A stretch of DNA of 64,000 bases. It comes from Strigamia acuminata (Eukaryota; Arthropoda; Chilopoda; Geophilomorpha; Linotaeniidae). The stretch spans positions 11,966,001-12,030,000 of the forward strand of contig OX442316.1 of NCBI GenBank assembly GCA_949358305.1, in the 5' to 3' direction. The notes below the pieces were generated by a model. It had not been told where the DNA came from. It saw only the letters and a list, made by a program, of their open reading frames with translations, and did no database searches. A program made the translations under genes and the position numbers. Position 1 is the first letter of the stretch; each line of letters starts with the position of its first letter. Shown here in pieces: positions 1 through 14,310 of the stretch.

Positions 1-86
1 ATTTTGAAATAAATTGCAGATATTAAGTAATGGATTTAGAATTTCATAAAAAAAAACAAAAAAATGGCGACGGTTTGAGTTTATTA

Positions 87-3000
87 TTATTTTTTTAAGT
101 AACTGGAAGTTCCAACATCTCTCCATTTTGATAAATCTAGTCGAGGCATAATACCACTCTTGCAAGCTACTCGTGGATTTCTTAATAACAAAAAACAAGA
201 AATAAAAAAATCTTAACTTCTATACACTTAACCTTTAGATATTTACATTTCGTGGGATGGAAGAACCATTGCATAAATCTGCAAACTTGCCATGTCATCA
301 GTATTGTCACACAGCATTCGAGATAATTTACTTTTCCTAATTTCTTGAAGTTGCTCTGTAACACGTTTGAACAAATATTTGGTATTATTAGTCACTTTAG
401 AATACAAAACATTAGCTTTCATTTTTATTAGAGAACCAATATCATTTTAAAAAATGCAAATGCCTTATTGGGGGTCTTTGATCAACCTTTGTGTGCACCA
501 GCCTCACCTCAAGACCCTCGAAAATTCGCAATTTCATAAACCATTTAATTGTGCTTACATAACTTTTTGGGCAATTTAGTTGTATTGGAATTTTATTTAA
601 ATTTTATTATTATTATTACCTAATGTAAATGAGCTAGGCCAATCTGGATTTTCATGCCAAAATCGATCACCTTGGCGTAAGTTTCTGAATTGAATTGCAA
701 TAATACATGATAAAGTTGGTCCCAACATTGCATCAGGTAGAGGACGCTCAGATACACCACCACTCCAGAGGTCGATGTCATCAGGATGACTATAATGGAA
801 AAAAAGAAGAGGAGAAGGTCAAGGCGAATTACCTGGAAAAAGCTCGAGAGACCTTGAGAGCCAATCCCCAATTATTGGTTGCTACGTTATTATTTCCGAC
901 TGATTTGTATTGCCATATAATTTTTAACTGTGTATTTTCTAAGGGTGAACACGCAACATAAATACGAATACATTTCAACATTTTTTCAAAGTTAAAAATA
1001 CTCTCCATAAATGTTTAAGTAATAAATAGCTGTGCATTTAGGTTAATATATCGTCTTTTAACTCTCCTATCACCATCACCAATAACATACTGCCCTCTCT
1101 CGAGAAAATGCGTAAAGTAATAAATCAATAAAAAAAATTACCGATAAATTTCGCTGAACTTTCGGACAGTTTCGTTCGGCATTGTTCCAATTAATTCATC
1201 AAATGAATGTACACGTCCCATGCCACAATATTCACGGTATGCGTTATATCCAGATACGCCATATTCACGAGCACGAGCCAAATTCAGAGATGCCAAATCC
1301 ATTCCAAACTTTTCTCCTGGTCTTTTAAATAAATGATTGGTCACCTGAAAAAGATTAGACAATTGTATCTACCATATATTGTAAAAAAAAAATTAAGAAT
1401 TTTGTCTTACTTCTTCAGTAATTGAAGCGTCCATTGCTTGAGCGACTTCGTTAGCAAATCCCAATATGTATTGATCCATAAAACCACCTTTGTACATATC
1501 AAAAGGGTGGCGAAGAACAGAACTTAATTTTTGGGATCCTTTGAACAAGAGAAACTTGTTTAATTTAATACCTTATGTCGAGATATCTGAGAAAAAATAC
1601 CGACAAATTTGTGATATTTATTCCATCTTTCAATATTGGATGGTAACAAACTGTGACCAAACCTAAACGCAGCTGTTAAAAACTCTGCGGTAGTACCCGG
1701 ATTGACATTTGGGTCATAACCATTGTAAAAACCCTAAAGTTAAAAAAAGCGTACGATAATTAAGATCTATGTTCTTGTTTTGCTTTCTGTAAAATCTTCG
1801 CCTCCCTGCACAACACGGATGTTCAGGGAGAAGCGACATTACAGGCGGGCAATGCGCACCTCTTTGAGCAATTTGAGACCATATTTTTCAAGGACAGTTT
1901 TTCCTAATAAAATCGGCAAAAATTCGTTAAAAGTAATAAATTGAACAATAGCTGCCATAATGTGTCTAGTTTCATGGTATAATGTTTCGTCTTCCCAATG
2001 TGGATTAACTTGAGATAATTCCTCAGCAACTCGGTTATGTTCTCGAACGAAAATGGTGTGTAAAACTGTCAGCATAATTTGTTCGTTCACGCGAATGTCA
2101 CCTATAAAGATATAAAAATAATTATCAATTAAAGGGGAAAAAATAAGAAAAAATGTGCCAATATTTTTAAAAACCAGTAGAATCGTGACACAGGCACTTA
2201 AATCTTGCAATTTGACATTTTTGGCCTTCATTTTTTATTAGTTTTGCTTTATTTACAAAAATGCCTTGACATGGAATTTAAATCTTTCAAGGTTTGCACA
2301 AGTGACTTGTCCGTTTAAAATACTTTTCCGTATTTTTTAAAGTTGCTCTTACCAGCGTCAAAGCAATACACATTTGTATTAGGACGATTGCATTGTTCGT
2401 CTGGATTTTCGTACTTCAACGGAAGTAAATCTTTTAAACCATGTTCCTTAAATGCAGGAAGTGTTCTCATTCTGCCTAAAACAGTAAAAACAAAACGTAG
2501 TGATACATGTACAAATTTACTGATTATGAATACGATGCACCTCCACGAAAAGCGCGCAAAGATTTGGCAAAATTATCACTGGATCCATAAATAAAATTAG
2601 CATCTATAATACCCGTTAGTGTGTTCATTTGATTGCGAGGCCCTAGAAATAAAATAAAAGTAAAACACGTATTTAATTAAAAATTCAATTCATCAAAACA
2701 AACCTAAGGTACATCCATTTCTTTGACCAACAGCAGAACGCACAAATTCAAGACACGACTGCCCATAGTGAGAATAAAACGAATCTCCTGCTGGAATGTC
2801 AATTTCCATGCAGTTGCGATGTTTTTGTCCGTGCGGAACACCGCAACAAATAGGTTCATCAACGCCATTCACTTAAATAAAACATATTCAATAAATCGAA
2901 CACATTATAATCATGTACTAAAAACCTGTTGATTGAACTGCCAGAGCAAGATCATGATCAACCATTTGTCCCCATGCTACCAACCATACAGTACAAGCAT

Positions 3001-4902
3001 GATCGTGGGCTCCTGTATCCGAATGCATATGCGCACTGATTGTGCGTGGACTCGGTAAAGGAAAACCATCTCTTCCAACTCGAGGTAACTCAATACCGTC
3101 TGGATAAACCGGTGGTACAAGGTGCATCACTGTTGTCAATGCAGCGCCCCATTGTGGACGTTTTAAGTTGTTGCAAAGACCGGAATATGTGCGATATCTG
3201 AATTTTGGGCATTGGAATGGACGAAGAAAAGCAGGGCAGATCGAAGAAATGAGTGTTTTACTCGTATCGATTAGTGGCAAGGCATTGATAATGGTTTCTG
3301 GCGATAGATTGTATCTAGAAATAAATGTTTGTCTGTGATAACTGACATCATTGAAGGGAAAATGCAAATAACAAACCTTTTGGCAATTAATTTTGTCACT
3401 TCAAGAACAATTTGTCCAGTGGGGTCGATTGAGAAACCTGTCCAAGGTTTGTCACGCGGAATACGATAAGCTAAAATAATTATATGTAAGTGATAGAAAT
3501 GAAAATGATAAAAAAAAATATATTACTGACGTATGGTGTCGCGAACTTGTAGAAACGCCTCGTCGATGGCATCGTATGGGATACATGAGTAACCTTCATA
3601 ACTATGAATTAAAATATCATGTTTAATTTATGAAATGTTATGAAAAAATAAAGATGGCATAACTTTTCTTTACCTGTTATGTACGAGTTGGCGTTTAAAT
3701 ATTCTGTTAATGTGATCACTGCGCTTGGATCGTGTCGATGGAATTAAAAGCGCGCAATTGCTACTTTTGGGGTAGTAAGTTTTGCTGCTCGAATAAGAGT
3801 CTTCGCCAATTAAAAGAGAAGTCGTCACAAAGATTAGCAGTAGGAAAATTAATTGAGGCACTTTTCGACACCTAAAAATAAAATAAAAAGAATATTCGGG
3901 TGTGTTAATTGGCTAAAATTCAAGAACATATATTCGTGAAATGTTATTTGAAATATTAAACTTGAAATCTTGAATGCTTCAAATAATTATAAGGAAAAGA
4001 AGTAATAATTGAGCGATCATTCTCTTCTTATTGTCATAAAGTAAGCCTAAACTGCTGGTAATTGTTGTGTCCAGGAAATAAAATTGTGCCAATATAAAGT
4101 ATGTGGATTTACTAACTTGCTGTTATTATACGTTGAAGGTCAATGCAGTGGAAGTAAATAAAACCGACTTAATTCTACTGTTTTGAAGCATGTAATGAAC
4201 ATTTGAAAACGAATTATTGCATTTCTTTCTACATATCAGATATGAGTACGTATGATGGCCTTGATGTTTGATTAGTGGGTTCATTTCCATTGTGACCTAA
4301 CTTGATCCATTAAGTAAAGTAAATAAAGGAAAAGAACCTTGCTTTCCGGAAGTATAAAAAAAGGAGTTGACTAAATATGTTTCTTTTGTATTCATGTGAA
4401 ACAAGAATGCAAAAATTGTTCAATGAATCCTATTTAAAAGTTTTCAGTTTCGCTCCAATAAATATTGATTATGATATCAACTGGTATTTAAAGATGTCCT
4501 CATTCGAAAATTCTGAAAATTATTTCCTTGTAAAACATTTTGATGATAAATGTGCCATAGAAAGATTCACTGTGCGAAATACTATAGAAAGTCTTGTAAG
4601 GAATAACTTAATGGATGAGCGATTAGAAAAAATAAAAACAAGTGCAGTGGCTCGTCCTCACAGGTCATTGAATGCAATTTAAGAAGGAATACGAATCGAA
4701 ATCCCAAAATACTAATATGAATGCATGAGTTTGCTAAAAATGCGTTGTTTTGATGTACGAAATGTGCAACAAAATATAACAAAAATAAAAGTAAATAAAA
4801 ATAACAGAAATGGATAACGGAAATAAATACCCAATCATTTTAAACAATAACTAACAAGAGTCCTTACCTGACAACTAGCAGCTGTTTAGTTAGTAGATCC
4901 AT
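87..4902 (-). CDS. Animal haem peroxidase 1 (chorion peroxidase/peroxinectin-like), 15 coding exons
   Basis: Secreted haem peroxidase using H2O2 to oxidise or cross-link substrates; the precise physiological substrate is unknown. Coding exons read from the sequence (minus strand): 4868-4902, 3674-3871, 3531-3601, 3377-3470, 2926-3314, 2704-2871, 2541-2642, 2353-2475, 2101-1860, 1733-1601, 1538-1411, 1344-1142, 789-620, 355-247, 180-87. All introns are GT-AG and phases close to give about 752 codons ending in TAA. Visible motifs: hydrophobic signal segment ([14 protein letters not shown]) early; distal-haem motif WGQMVDHD; catalytic-Arg motif VREHNR; proximal-His motif FRFGHS; C-terminal [10 protein letters not shown] region. 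All expected catalytic residues are present. The first exon ([11 protein letters not shown]...) is chosen because its phase 2 donor fits the phase of the next exon; it is the least certain part. A close paralogue with the same exon layout lies just upstream. Confidence 0.88.
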
Positions 4903-7145
4903 GAACAATGTCAAGTGCATAAATCCCAATTAGTTTGACTACAGTCACTGTTCCCTCATTCTGCGTCAGGTAGACTAGACCGAGCTCGTGCTCTACTGAC
5001 TTTATCTTTACACACTTCCTCACAGAAGTTTCATCCACGTCACGCATGCGCGTTGAGATTTGCTTCAATTCATTGTGCAGTAGGTTACAATATTTATAGA
5101 TCACATTAGCATCATGCGATAAGAAGTTTTACATTATAAAAAAAACTTATTGAGTTTCATGACCTTAAATGGTCTGATGAAAAAATGAGAGAAGGTTAGG
5201 GATGTCCAGTGAAACTGGATGATTGTGAATCGATGCATTGTAATTTCGATCAATTGTATTGCCGCCTTAAGGTGAAAATTTGTTGGAGGTTTGGTTTACA
5301 TTTGAACGAATGTTAGAGGTTGCTCTCATTTTCCCTCGCTCCTGACCCATATTTTAGCCGGTTTAGCAAGTTTCCACCAAATATCACCGTTATTATACAT
5401 AGTTCAAATAAAGTACGTTTAAAATTAATAGCTCTGAATAATAATATATTTATTTCATTTGGAAAAAGTTTTTTAAAAATAAATTTTGGATTTATGTTCA
5501 TTACCCAAGAAGATGATTCAATTGATGTTATTAAGTCACGCACGAATGTGATCTGCATATTAATATGCAGTATTTACTTTTTTTTCTGGTTGTTTATTGA
5601 AAAGTGTTTAGTTTCAAGGACGAGTGGGCAGTTGCAAGTTGAACTCCTTGACACACTCGGCCTAAATCTTGCGAAAAGTGTAACTACAATAAATTTTCAC
5701 TTGCGTAAAAATTTCTTCCATGTCCACACCTTTCCCTCTGGCTAGTTTTTGCCGTGTTTACTTTCTGCCAAAAATTTTGTTTTACTACTAACAGTCCATC
5801 CTTACAAAAAATCTTACCGATTTGAATATTATCCTATTAAACCATGCGAAAATATAATTGCAGTTTGTCGTTTCACTGACCCAGATCATAACAGCACAAT
5901 TATAATTAAAATTCCATCAAAGCAAAAATCGAAACTTCCTATAAATACTTTTTCACTCAATTTAACATTCACATATCACAATTCCATACAAAATAAAAAA
6001 AAAATAAAAATTGAGGGTCTTATTCATGTAACAAATGGATGTAAAAGTATTTTTAATTAGTAGTATTTCATCTCAAAAAAACAAATAAAAACAAATGATT
6101 TACCTTGGTGGCATCTGTAAGCCGATGCAATGACGGAAAAAAATGTTTGATAATGTATGGTGTAAATACCGTCCCGTTGAATAAGTTCTGCTCAGTCTTC
6201 ACACATGTCAGTTAAATATTAATCTGTAATAAAATCACGGTATTCACTATATTTTTGGTGCATATCCATGCGATTTCCCAGAAAGGTTGGTTTTGATCCG
6301 AAAAACCACGTAGGAAAGCCGAGAGGTGGTACAAATCAGTCTCACAATTTAATCTGTAAATGAGAAAGGTTTTCTCTTTTGCCTGGAGAAAGTGAATCGA
6401 TGGCATTGACCTATCTTCAAGATTGCCATTCTTTCAAAAGGAAATTAAAAAAGAAGAAAAAAAAATAGATTAACGAGTTTTGTATGTATTTATATAGCAA
6501 ATTCAATGATAAAATCTTAAGGAATTGGATTATTTACGACCATGAAGTTTACTAAACAAGTGAAAGTAGGACGACTTTTAGAATCATCACGAGAAATGAT
6601 GATTTTTCATATCTCATTTAGGTTAATGCAATCAAGCAATGGCTCAATGATTAGAAATCAATTATTTCTTCTCTTTGAAGTCAAAAAAATAAATTCCAGT
6701 TTTAATGGAGCAGTTGAAGAGATTATTTGGAGCGAAAATAAAATACAACTGGTGCATTAAATCATCGCACAACGGAAGGAAGAAAACTCAATGATCCATA
6801 AACGAGTGTGCGGTTTTGTGTGTGGATGTGATTCGTGGCTTTCCTTCTCTTTTGACATGGAAAGGATTTTTTTTGTAACACTTAAAAACAGAATATAGTA
6901 AAAATTTATTATAAATTAATAACAAGTAGAGTACATAAAAAAATGTTATAAAAATCTCACAATTTTCCTGAATTGTTAAATATATTTTCTATTGCCACAG
7001 TTATTTTATCGAAGTAAAATAGAATGAAATTGTTCTAATGGCACAAATATACGTAAGTGAATTCATTTCAACATTTTTAATTTGTTTTCAATAATTGTTT
7101 TGATAATTTTCTAAAAAATTATTGCTGTTTAAATAAAGTGGCTTT
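4903..7145. other. Intergenic region between the two peroxidase genes
   Basis: AT-rich. No recognised conserved gene. A plus-strand frame from 5320 to 6060 is open apart from one stop and is listed separately. A 101-codon frame (4377-4682) just inside intron 1 of peroxidase 1 and a 72-codon frame (6542-6760) have no recognisable domain and are not called as genes. Confidence 0.5.
5320..6060 (+). other. Long open frame with one internal stop, unknown origin
   Basis: One reading frame stays open from 5320 to the stop at 6058-6060 except for a single TAG at 5743-5745, giving about 141 plus 104 codons. That is long for DNA this AT-rich. The translation has a hydrophobic stretch (about residues 80-95) and no family I recognise. 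It could be a degenerate coding fragment or chance. No start context, splice partner or promoter supports a live gene. Confidence 0.2.
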
Positions 7146-10076
7146 TTACTTCCCAAAATTTGATTCTCTCCATTTTGACATATCCATCGATGGTAATACC
7201 TGACTCCTACAGGGTACTCGAGGATTACTGAAAATATATAACAGTACCATAATAAATAAATTTATTAAAACTTTTTCTTATTACCAATTCAAACTTACAT
7301 GTCATTGTCTGGTAGAACAAGTACATACACCTGCAAACTATCAATATCATCCGAATTGTCACAAATAATTCGCGATAATTTAATTTTCCTTATTTCTTGC
7401 AATTGCTCTAAAATGAAAAACAAATTGAATTAAATTTTTACATTTTCATTCAACCGATCAAACCAAACCTGGTGAAAATGATGAAGGCCATCCTTGATTT
7501 TCATGCCAAAACCGATCCCCTCTCCTTAAATTTCTAAACTGTAATCCAATAATGCATGCAAAAGTTGGCCCTACCATAGCCCCTCTTATTGGCCGCTCAG
7601 ATATTCCCGCGGTCCATAAATCGACATCATCTGGATGTCTTAAAATTCACACACAATTACATTTTTTTGGCCAACAAGAAGAAAAAAACAACAGCATTTA
7701 CCTGTATAATTCTCGTAACCTCAATATCGTATCATTATTGAGTGTATTACTAAACTCATCAAACGTTCTCGCTTTTCCAATTCCACAAAAATCACGATAA
7801 GCATTGTACCCTGGCACCCCATGATCCCGCCCTCTCTGAATATTCATAGCAGCTAAATCCAAACCGAATGATTCACCTGGTCTTTCAAATAAGTGATTCG
7901 TTACCTTTAAAAAAAAATATAATACAGTACAGTTGGTTTAAAGACACGTAAATATGTATTTTACTTGTAATTACCTCTTGACTTAATGCAGAATCTAAAG
8001 CCCAAGCTGCAGAATTAACAAAACCCAATATAAATTGATCCATCCATCCAGCACGATACAAATCAAACGGTTGTCTAATCACAGAGCTTAATCTTTGAGA
8101 TCCTAAAAAAGGAATTTTTTTTTTTTAATTTTTAAATCCTACCAAAAAAATACAATTGTGTGCGTTTACCTATCTGTTGATGAAATTTATTAAACCTTTC
8201 GAGAGTAGCTGGAACTAAACTATGCCCAAATCGAAATGCAGCCGTTAAAAATGAAGAAAATAAGGTCGGGTTTATCTTAGCATCGTATCCATCATAATAA
8301 CCCTACTAAATAGAAAGTTTTATAGTGTTAAATGACCTAACCCAGGTTGATGACACCCACCTCTTTAAGCAAAATGAGGCCGTAGCGCTCCATCACTTGT
8401 TTTCCCAAGAGCATTGGCAGGAATTCATTGAAAGTGATGTGCTGAGAGATAGCTGCCATAATGTGTCGACTTTCCTGGAATAATACTTCATCATTCCAAT
8501 GAGGATTTATCTAAAAATGCCCGTATTTAAAAATGGAAATATAAACAAAATCCAATAGATTTACTTGGCTTAACTGAGCTGCAACTTTGTTATGATGTCT
8601 CATCATAAACGTATGCAAAACTGTTAACATTATTTGCTCATTAGCTCTGATGTCACCGGCTTGGAAACAAAAGATGTTTGGATTGGGTCGAAGGCAAATT
8701 TCATCCGGACGCTGATGCTTCAGTGGAAGTAAATCTTTAAGTCCAAACTGGCGAAAAGCTGGCGTAGTACGTAATTGACCTACAATGTCATAAAAAACAA
8801 TTTAAAACGCCATTCGACATGAAAAAAGTTGACCAACCTCCTTGGAAAGTCCTTAAAGAGGATGACCACTCATTAGTCAATCCATAAATATAATTTGCAT
8901 CTAAAACGGATGTTACTTGGTCCATTTGTGACCGCACACCTAATTTGCAGCCGGGTGTAATCCCGGCAGCAGATCTAACGAAGTCCATACACCTTGCTCG
9001 TATAAAATCACCCGGTGGAACTTCAATTGGAAAACAGTTGGGATGACGCGCTTGAAATGCAAGATCGCAACAAGACGGCTCGTCTCCATTATCATCTATT
9101 AAAAAATAAAAAATTTAAATATTCAACGCTTCACAATTTTAATTACAATTGTTTTAAACCTTCCGTTGCTGCAGCCATGGCCATATCGTGATCGGTAAGT
9201 TGTCCCCAACCAACAAACAGAATCGTTGTTGCATGGTCTAACACATTTCCCGTATCTCTATGCATCACTGCACTGAGAACACGTGGATTCGGTAACGGCT
9301 GATTAGCGAGGCTCAATCGCGGGGCATCAACACCTATTAAAAATTGTTTTTGTAATTGCTTCTCCATTTTTAATGGGAGTCAACTAACCATCAGCGTACG
9401 TTGGCGGTAGAAGACGTTGCAATGTCATTCTGGTAGATCCCCATTGAGGGTTGTTTAAATTGTTACAAAGTCCCGTGATTTCTCGAAATCTTTTGGCTTG
9501 ACATGTAAAAGGTTTGAGAAAATTAGGACATATGTTATTGATTGCTGTTCTGCTAGTATCAATCAATGGTAGTCCGTTGAAAACTGCATTTGATGATAAG
9601 CCAAACCTGAGATATAATTAAAAAAAAAAAACAATTGTAATGGTTGATGAAATAACTTTTACGTAAACCATTTACTGGCGTGCTAGGATTTTAGATATTT
9701 CTACAAGTATTTGACCGTTTGGTGCAATATCTACTGTGGACCAATCCCGTCCTTGTGGAATTCGAGGAACTGCAAATAAAAATTATCTTTAAATAAATAA
9801 ATTATTCAGTATTTGAGACATACCTATCCTCTGACGAGCTTGTTGAAAGGCTTGATTAATGGCCTCAAAAGTTATGCAAATACTACTTCCTCTGTGTAAC
9901 AACAATTTTTCCTTTAACTGGCAAAAAGGTCACAATTAAGGTATACTCACCCTGAAATTTGATTAATATTATTTGCAGAAGGAATGACTAATGCACAATT
10001 TGATTGCTGTCCGTTTGCTGTTGGAAGCGCAGAAATGGCACAATAAACAATTAGAATTTGCCATCGTTGCATTAAC
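7146..10076 (-). CDS. Animal haem peroxidase 2 (paralogue of peroxidase 1)
   Basis: Same family and exon plan as the downstream peroxidase. Exons recognised on the minus strand start with a signal-peptide exon 9951-10076 (hydrophobic [14 protein letters not shown]), then 9824-9891, a series of exons down to 7.3 kb, and a last exon ending in TAA at 7146. Catalytic features: WGQLTDHD (distal His), MMRHHNK (Arg of the usual REHN motif retained, Glu replaced by His), FRFGHS (proximal His), HPDDVDLW near the end. The product should be an active secreted enzyme of about 750 residues. Exon 9951-10076 begins in phase 2; it fits a 5-nt coding exon (ATGGG) at 14180-14184, with an alternative in-exon ATG at 10070-10072. 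Tandem position and matching architecture imply local duplication. Confidence 0.85.
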
Positions 10077-10462
10077 CTGGAAGTAGCAGTAAAGTGTTAA
10101 TCCTAATGTTTACAACCAGTTTCTTATTATTTTGCTAACCGTACATGTTAAGAAATACAAGAAGCAACAACCTGAGGAAGCTACTAGAGTAGTTTGATTA
10201 AAAATCAAATTCTAGCCTATTTTTAATTTCTCATTAGCCTAACCTTTGATACATTTTCTATATTTTATCACAGAAGGAACTGAATGAGAATGTTTTAATA
10301 TTGCAATTTTTTAAGTTATGAACAATTGATTCGTCCAAGATTCGATCAACTGTATTGTAATTCTTTTCCTACTGAAGTTTAATGACATCAGGAATGCACT
10401 TATAATAAGCACATACATCAAGCCTTTAACTGTATTTTCAAATTGAAATGTTTAACATAGAT

Positions 10463-10787
10463 TACCGTACTGCCTCGATTTAACGCCGGGGCGTTTATTC
10501 ATTTTTTCTAGTTGACCCCCCCGGCGTTCATTCAAAGCCCGGCGATTATTCGCGCCGGGCGTCTACCCGAAAAAAAAAATTGGAAAGCCACTCATTGCTA
10601 GCTATTCTTCGATGTTTCGACCAAAAGACCTCTCAAAACGTTTAAAAAACGTTTCAACCCGGCGTTTAAACAAACCCGGCGTTCATTTAAGGCCGGCGTT
10701 TATTGCCATTTCGTCCTCAGTTTGCCCGGCGCTTAATCAGGAGCCGGCGTTTAGATACGACCGGCGTTAAATCGAGGCAGTACGGTA
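10463..10787. mobile_element. TIR miniature transposon (family TACCGTACTGCC), copy 1
   Basis: 325-bp element bounded by TA and perfect inverted ends that start TACCGTACTGCCTCGATTTA. The interior holds many short CCGGCGTTTA / GCCGGGCG type motifs in both orientations. No coding capacity. It sits in the putative first intron of peroxidase 2. Related copies are at 24550-24926 and 39374-39536. Confidence 0.85.
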
Positions 10788-13700
10788 ATACAGATTGATG
10801 CATATCAGATTAAACAAATGTGTTTTAGAAAATTTAGAAAATTTTAAAAATTATAACAAATTAAATTAAGCTTGATTAAGCATTTTATGTTCCTATTATA
10901 AATGAATGTGAAGAATAATTCTTGTTTTTAATTTATGCTTGATTTCATTATCAGTAGCTACGTCAAAAAGTATGAAATAATATCATTTGAATATTCTAAA
11001 TTCAAAGCTTGTTAATGCATAAAGAAAATGCCTGAATAATTTCTGCCAAGGAAATGTGTAAATTTAAACTCAAAAAAATTATTTTCGTTCGGTAAACATC
11101 AAAGGAAAATTTCCTTGCTTTCATTCTGGTGGTGCTTATGCATTCTGCATCAATATTTTGATCTGCACAAGCACGTTAAAGAAAAACCAATAAAAGCATA
11201 AACTCTTACTCCTTAAAATGAATTTCCGTACAAAAATTATCGAAAAAAAAAAATACATGGAAGTTCTGTGGGAATTTATTACGTTAAAATCAATAATTTA
11301 ATTTTTTTTTTAAGTTATAGATTAAAAACTATCAACTTCTTGTAGTACATGAAGGAATAAACAGGTTGCTAATTGCCTGCTAAGTTTTCCAATCTGTTTA
11401 CAAACGAGATTTCAAGGTGGGTGTAAGAATTTAAGAAAATTGGACCGGCAAAACAGTTCCACTCACAAAAACATGCTGTGATTCACAAGAAAAACTCTAA
11501 ATCAACAAACTGAACAAAAACAAATAATAATTTAAAACTGTATTTTTTACGCCGAGTGTAAGTGCAATCATCGTTCTCAAAAAAATTAATGATTTGAAAT
11601 AGTTCAGTTCCGAAATCAAATCATTAAACTGCAGCAAAGCAACGGGGGCAGAGAATGATGCTGCAGGAAAGCACCGGGCAGCACATGAAATGTTGTTCCT
11701 CACAACCGAACATCACTTGGAACAGAAAGTAACATTAATTAAAACGTAATATTTGGGTAAATCGTACTTGCTCTTCTTTGACATCAAAGCTAACCATCCA
11801 TAACCATGAGACAAAAGTGGGATTTGAGGAAAAAGACAAGTTGTTAATGGGTCAAACGTAACGTCACACCTCGCTGCAGTTGGTATGTTCATGTGTCAAC
11901 TTGTGATTTATTTATTGTCGAGGCACGTTGTAGTGTCATTTGAGACACGAGGAGGGGAAATGGGTCAGGCGGTTACATCGGAAATATCTAAGAATAAATT
12001 TTAAAAAATTTAAATAAAAAATTAAGTCGAAAACAAGTCTTGTTTTTCCGCGATGACAGATGAGAATCCGTTATCATTTTCATCATTTTTTTTTAAATTT
12101 AGTTTTACTGCTGAATGAAACCCATTTTAAGAATCGAGGACAAAAGCTATGGGGAAAAATATTAATACTTCCTTTTTTGAAATCCCACCAAAGTTCACAT
12201 CCACGACTTTTATCTATTCTTATATCTTTGTATAGATAGTTAAAATGAATACTACTTCCGGAACACAAATTATCAAAGTCATTTGAACAAAAAAAAAATT
12301 AAGTCCTAAAACCAAAAAATAAAAATCATAATCATGACTCATAATTGCAATAAGATGATTTTATCAAGAATAAAAAAATAAAAAAAATGACATTTACACA
12401 AAAGCAAGCGTGACCTGTTCAGAAAATGAAAAATGATCGAAGAAAAAATTGACACGCCACATAAAGAAATTCCCCACTGACATTTTAAATCATACAGATG
12501 AACCTTAACACTTCCAAGATGACCTAAATCAAAGAAAAACGTTAGAAATTCTCTCGTGACTTCACACGATCGCATCCATAGTCTATTTATCCCGTAAACT
12601 GTGGGAATATAGCAAAATGTACATCGTTGTGATCAATACCGCAATTTTACATGACCGTGTATCGACTTTTTCCCACCAACTGAAATACATTCAACAAGTT
12701 ATCAATTGCCGAGACGGAGAAACTACACATAGGGACGGAGGAGTCGAGGAAGTGGTCGTGGCCTGACCCCGTGATGAGAAATGGTCACTGTTGGGCACAA
12801 AGTAAAGTATAGTCAAAGAAACAAACCTTTATTTATAGGCCCACTTTTATTTTATTTGCACACTGCAATTACCGATCATTTCGACTTAATAAAAGATCTA
12901 TTTCGAAAAAAATAAATTTTTTCTTGCTGTTTTTGTTTTTTGTTTCGATAGGACTTATGAACTATTGAGCTATTACTTCCTATTTTTTGTTTGCATTACT
13001 TTTAATTCATGATTCGATGGCATAATTTCGGTAGGGAATGCACTTTTATGTATAATTTGATGGCGTAAAATGAAATTACGTTCTGTAATGAATCAAAGGC
13101 GGCTTTTCTAATGTTGCTAAATTAAATGTAGCCTATTCAAGGAACATGAATCAAATCTTGATTCATCATAAGTCAAAACGTTTTTGACGTGCACATTCTA
13201 AAATATTCTAAAATATTTTTATTTAAATTTCTAACTGAAGGAAGTTGGAATTTGGAAACAATTAAAACGAAGCAGGCAATTACATCTTTCCTTTACATTA
13301 ATGGTCATTGTCTTTAAGAAATACAAATTTCTCAAGAAAACAAAAAAACAATTGCTTTTTTACTGCTAAGTTTACAACTCAAAAATAGCTGCTTTTCCCA
13401 CACGATTTATAATTATTAATGGAAAAAAAAAGTTTTAACATAATAGTCTTTCACATACAGTAGCACTTTCTTTAATATTAAAAAAAAAATTTAAATAAAA
13501 AAAATTTAAATAATGTATTTTATTTAAATTTTTAAAATTACAAATCCCCTACTGCTGCAACATAAAAAAATCATTCACGTGATTTATCTTCGATTTTCAC
13601 GTTCTGATCGCAAATATTGTGCTACACTTTACGTAATAAACTCTCTATTGGATATTAAGATTTGGTTTATTTAAGTGCCAAGTTGGAACCAGAAAAATAA

Positions 13701-14179
13701 ACCTAAATCCAATTTTCTGTATTCTTTAAATTTAACCTTCAACTTGTAAAAACTACTACATTAAAAATTAAAAAAATAAACCACCAATTTGTTACATAGA
13801 AAGCCCGATCTTAAAAAGAAAGAAAAAACAACAACATACCATAGATATCTACAATTCCTGTACAAACAAGACCGGTTTTTTTCCTTAATAACCATGACAT
13901 TGCTATCTTAGACGACACACTGCCAGTCTGGAGCCAGAAATGCTCATCACCAGCCGCTACTAAATGCACAAAGTGCCCAATCAAGCCATCTCATCTCATA
14001 AAACGTCCTTGCGCAGCTACCACGCTTTCAACTTACCTGCACGACCTTCAAGCGTCCATTCAACTTCAAACACATTAAACAAACCAATAATACTACCAAC
14101 ACACATGACAACATACCAAAAAAGCTTATAATTTCACTAAATACGTTAAAAACCGATGATAAATAAGTCATGTACTTAC
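10788..14179. other. Putative first intron of peroxidase 2, no recognised feature
   Basis: About 3.4 kb of AT-rich sequence with short homopolymer runs. I see no conserved coding frame, RNA gene or clear transposon here. If the 14180-14184 exon is right, this is intronic. Confidence 0.4.
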
Positions 14180-14310
14180 CCCATTTTATTTTTCTTACTG
14201 CACGCACCTAATAAGGTGACAGGTAGTATCTTTTAGATCCTAGTGTTTTATTTGCGCCCTAAACTGTGCATGAGAAGCGTTTAAGCTCATGGCGGCCAAC
14301 TTTTATACGA
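14180..14310 (-). promoter_or_regulatory. Likely promoter and first exon of peroxidase 2
   Basis: On the minus strand a TATAAAAG box lies at 14300-14307. It is followed by about 115 nt of leader and then ATGGG with a strong donor GTAAGT (coding part 14180-14184). The phase 2 junction matches the exon at 10076, giving an N terminus Met-Gly-Leu-Met-Gln. The position of the box, start codon and donor together support a TATA-driven first exon 4.1 kb upstream of the gene body. Confidence 0.5.
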
